DNA from: Brachynemurus nebulosus | Taxonomy: Eukaryota; Arthropoda; Insecta; Neuroptera; Myrmeleontidae | Reading direction: 5' to 3' | DNA length: 64,000 bases | Assembly (NCBI GenBank): GCA_035578155.1 | Contig: JAPWDM010000001.1 | Coordinates: 7,652,670 to 7,716,669 of the forward strand | Part shown: in pieces, positions 62,302-64,000 of the stretch | Layout: the number at the start of each line of letters is the position of its first letter | Numbering within the stretch: the first letter of the stretch is position 1 | The notes under the pieces: generated by a model | What the model was told of the DNA's origin: nothing | Databases searched by the model: none | What the model saw: only the letters and a program-made list of their open reading frames with translations | Program-made: the position numbers and the translations under genes

Positions 62302-64000
62302 TGTATGGTATGTATCGTATATTGGTATCACAGAACAGCAGAAACGAACTTACTATGTATTTGATGTATCTCTATAGCAAAGATGACGTAAAACTTCTCT
62401 CCCACCCCAAACGCACAACATGTTACTACATAAATCTCGTATCTATGTACACGGGATATAGGTCTGTGTGTGTGTCATACGTCACACTTAATCTGTGGTG
62501 GGTGGGTTGTGCTTGGTGTCTTGGTGTAATATGTACGTATTCGAGGCGTACGTATGTATGTATTACATTGTTGCAAGTGGTTGATAAACAATGACCAACA
62601 ATCAATGTTCCCGATGTTTCCACCGCTGTAATGAACATCCTGTATTTCTTTATTCGCTACATTTGCAAATGTGTAATTAATTTAAGACACAAAAACCGGA
62701 AACCGCTTCTTGGAAACAAAATGTCTTTAAAAACAAGAAATGAAATACAAAATCAACGACGGAAATGTTAGTCTGGATTACTTGCTGATTGAAACCCTAA
62801 TTTAAATTTAAAATAACCGTGTATCCATTTAAGCATAGTAATGAGGTGATGTTATGCGATTAATTCGATTAACGAAATAATCTTGAATTAATTGTCTTAA
62901 GCGTTAAAAAAATGTCACGTAGACGTGCCAAAGGCACAGAATAAGTTTAAAGATATTGATTCAAAAAATAAGAGTTTAGTTCCATCCACTCCAGAGCAAA
63001 GTTCAAAGTCTTGGTCTGTCCGTCAGTATTGTTGCATAATAATAATTACTATTCAAAAGGGGTGCATTGTTATATGTTAAAAATAATATAATTTATTGTT
63101 GAGCAGTGAATTTTTTGTAGTTTGTATAAATCAAAGTGCCAGTTCTCCAATCTTCGAAGACGTTCTGCAGTTGCCGAATTCTACTAATGTAAGTAAAATT
63201 TCAATTATTCATAATTGTTTGTATTTTAATTTTATTTATTTATTTTTTTTTTTTTGTTTATAAAAAATTTCAATTATTCTGGAATAACTTTATGAATTGT
63301 TCCATTTGTATTTAAAAGAAAGCAATACTAATTCCGAAATTTTATGTGAGATGTTTCAATAATTATTATTAACGTACCATAACAGCTTTGTTAAACAAAG
63401 TGTAAAATTGTTTTAAACTTTATTACTGAATAAATTCAATTTTTTTTTTAAGTTAAATACTTCAGTTTATTTTGAGTAAACCCCTTTTCAACCAAACTCA
63501 TTCCTATTGAAAAATTTAAATATATTACACTGCTACAACCGCTAAAACTGGTGCTGCACGACTGAACTGAATCACCGGAATCACCAACAAATGATTCCAA
63601 GCGATACCGGGAAGAAGTTGGCGCCGAAAGTTGGAAAATCTTTCTGTTTTTTATATGGCTAAATTGCTCCCAAATTGCTCCTTTGGAATCAGTAATTGCT
63701 CCACCTGGAACTTAATTACTTAATTAGTTATTTACAAACAAAAAAACTTTTTTGTTTGACTATTTCTATTATCAAAATCTTGTCAAATAATGCATTTTTA
63801 TACAATTACTTTATATCAAAAAATTGCTCCCAATTTGCTCCATCTAATTTAAAAGTTAGTTATTAATTTCTCTGAATAATAATTAAAATATATTAAAATA
63901 AAAAATATTATGAATTAGGTTATGTATTATTAAAACGTATAGGCATCCATTATACCTTTTAAGTCGTTTGCATATATTTAAGGATAATTGAATTTTGACA
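62302..64000. other. Right end of window, no gene supported
   Basis: AT-rich. A segment at about 63121-63189 lies between TTTTTTGTAG and a consensus donor GTAAGT with one frame open (CINQSASSPIFEDVLQLPNS), but with no partner exon or homology it is only a weak exon candidate on the plus strand. Confidence 0.3.

Noticed and set aside
62235..62594. Plus-strand frame of 119 codons rich in Tyr, Cys and Val
   Set aside because: Starts in the right arm of the element 61330-62301 and has no recognisable domain or partner exon.
63121..63189. Exon of a plus-strand gene
   Set aside because: Has an AG before and GTAAGT after, but nothing else supports it. It is mentioned only as a weak candidate in the end-of-window entry.

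Overview
The window is nuclear DNA from an insect-like arthropod. The sequence is AT-rich. Its genes are split by introns with standard GT/AG ends, some of them 9 to 17 kb long. Non-coding DNA is crowded with small inverted-repeat DNA transposons (hAT-like with 8-bp target duplications, TTAA-flanked, TA-flanked, and one with an 11-bp duplication). I cannot name the species or order from sequence alone.

Three protein genes can be supported, all on the minus strand. Reading 5' to 3' on that strand: (1) mRpL9, mitochondrial ribosomal protein bL9m, four exons from 57049 down to 43757, 268 aa, all introns phase 0. (2) The methionine-salvage enzyme enolase-phosphatase E1, eight exons from 41155 down to 12257. 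Exons 1-4 give the whole HAD-type enzyme (278 aa). Exons 5-8 join in frame and add an acidic Glu/Lys/Thr-rich tail of about 555 aa, for 833 aa in total. A stop just past the exon 4 donor allows a 281-aa short form. (3) An intronless seven-finger C2H2 zinc-finger protein, 1599 down to 475. The mitochondrial ribosomal protein and the salvage enzyme are neighbours but have no evident functional link; nothing suggests an operon.

Layout: 0-1.6 kb zinc-finger gene; 1.8-12 kb repeat-rich intergenic DNA; 12.3-41.2 kb E1 gene, whose 16.8-kb first intron (24.2-41.0 kb) holds most of the nested elements; 41.2-43.7 kb short intergenic stretch with a TAGGGATG-type hAT element; 43.8-57.0 kb mRpL9, whose 9.2-kb third intron carries a partial copy of its own exon 2; 57-64 kb upstream intergenic DNA with more inverted-repeat elements and no gene I can support.

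The observations most worth a second look are these: motif I of the E1 enzyme reads D-I-A-G-T-T-T, with Ala where the family has Glu; the E1 tail contains an 18-bp coding minisatellite and an exon 7/exon 8 duplication; intron 5 holds an exactly 168-bp-spaced tandem array; the mRpL9 exon copy differs from its source mainly at silent sites; and several transposons have target duplications that can be read directly, some confirmed by unoccupied paralogous sites in the same window.
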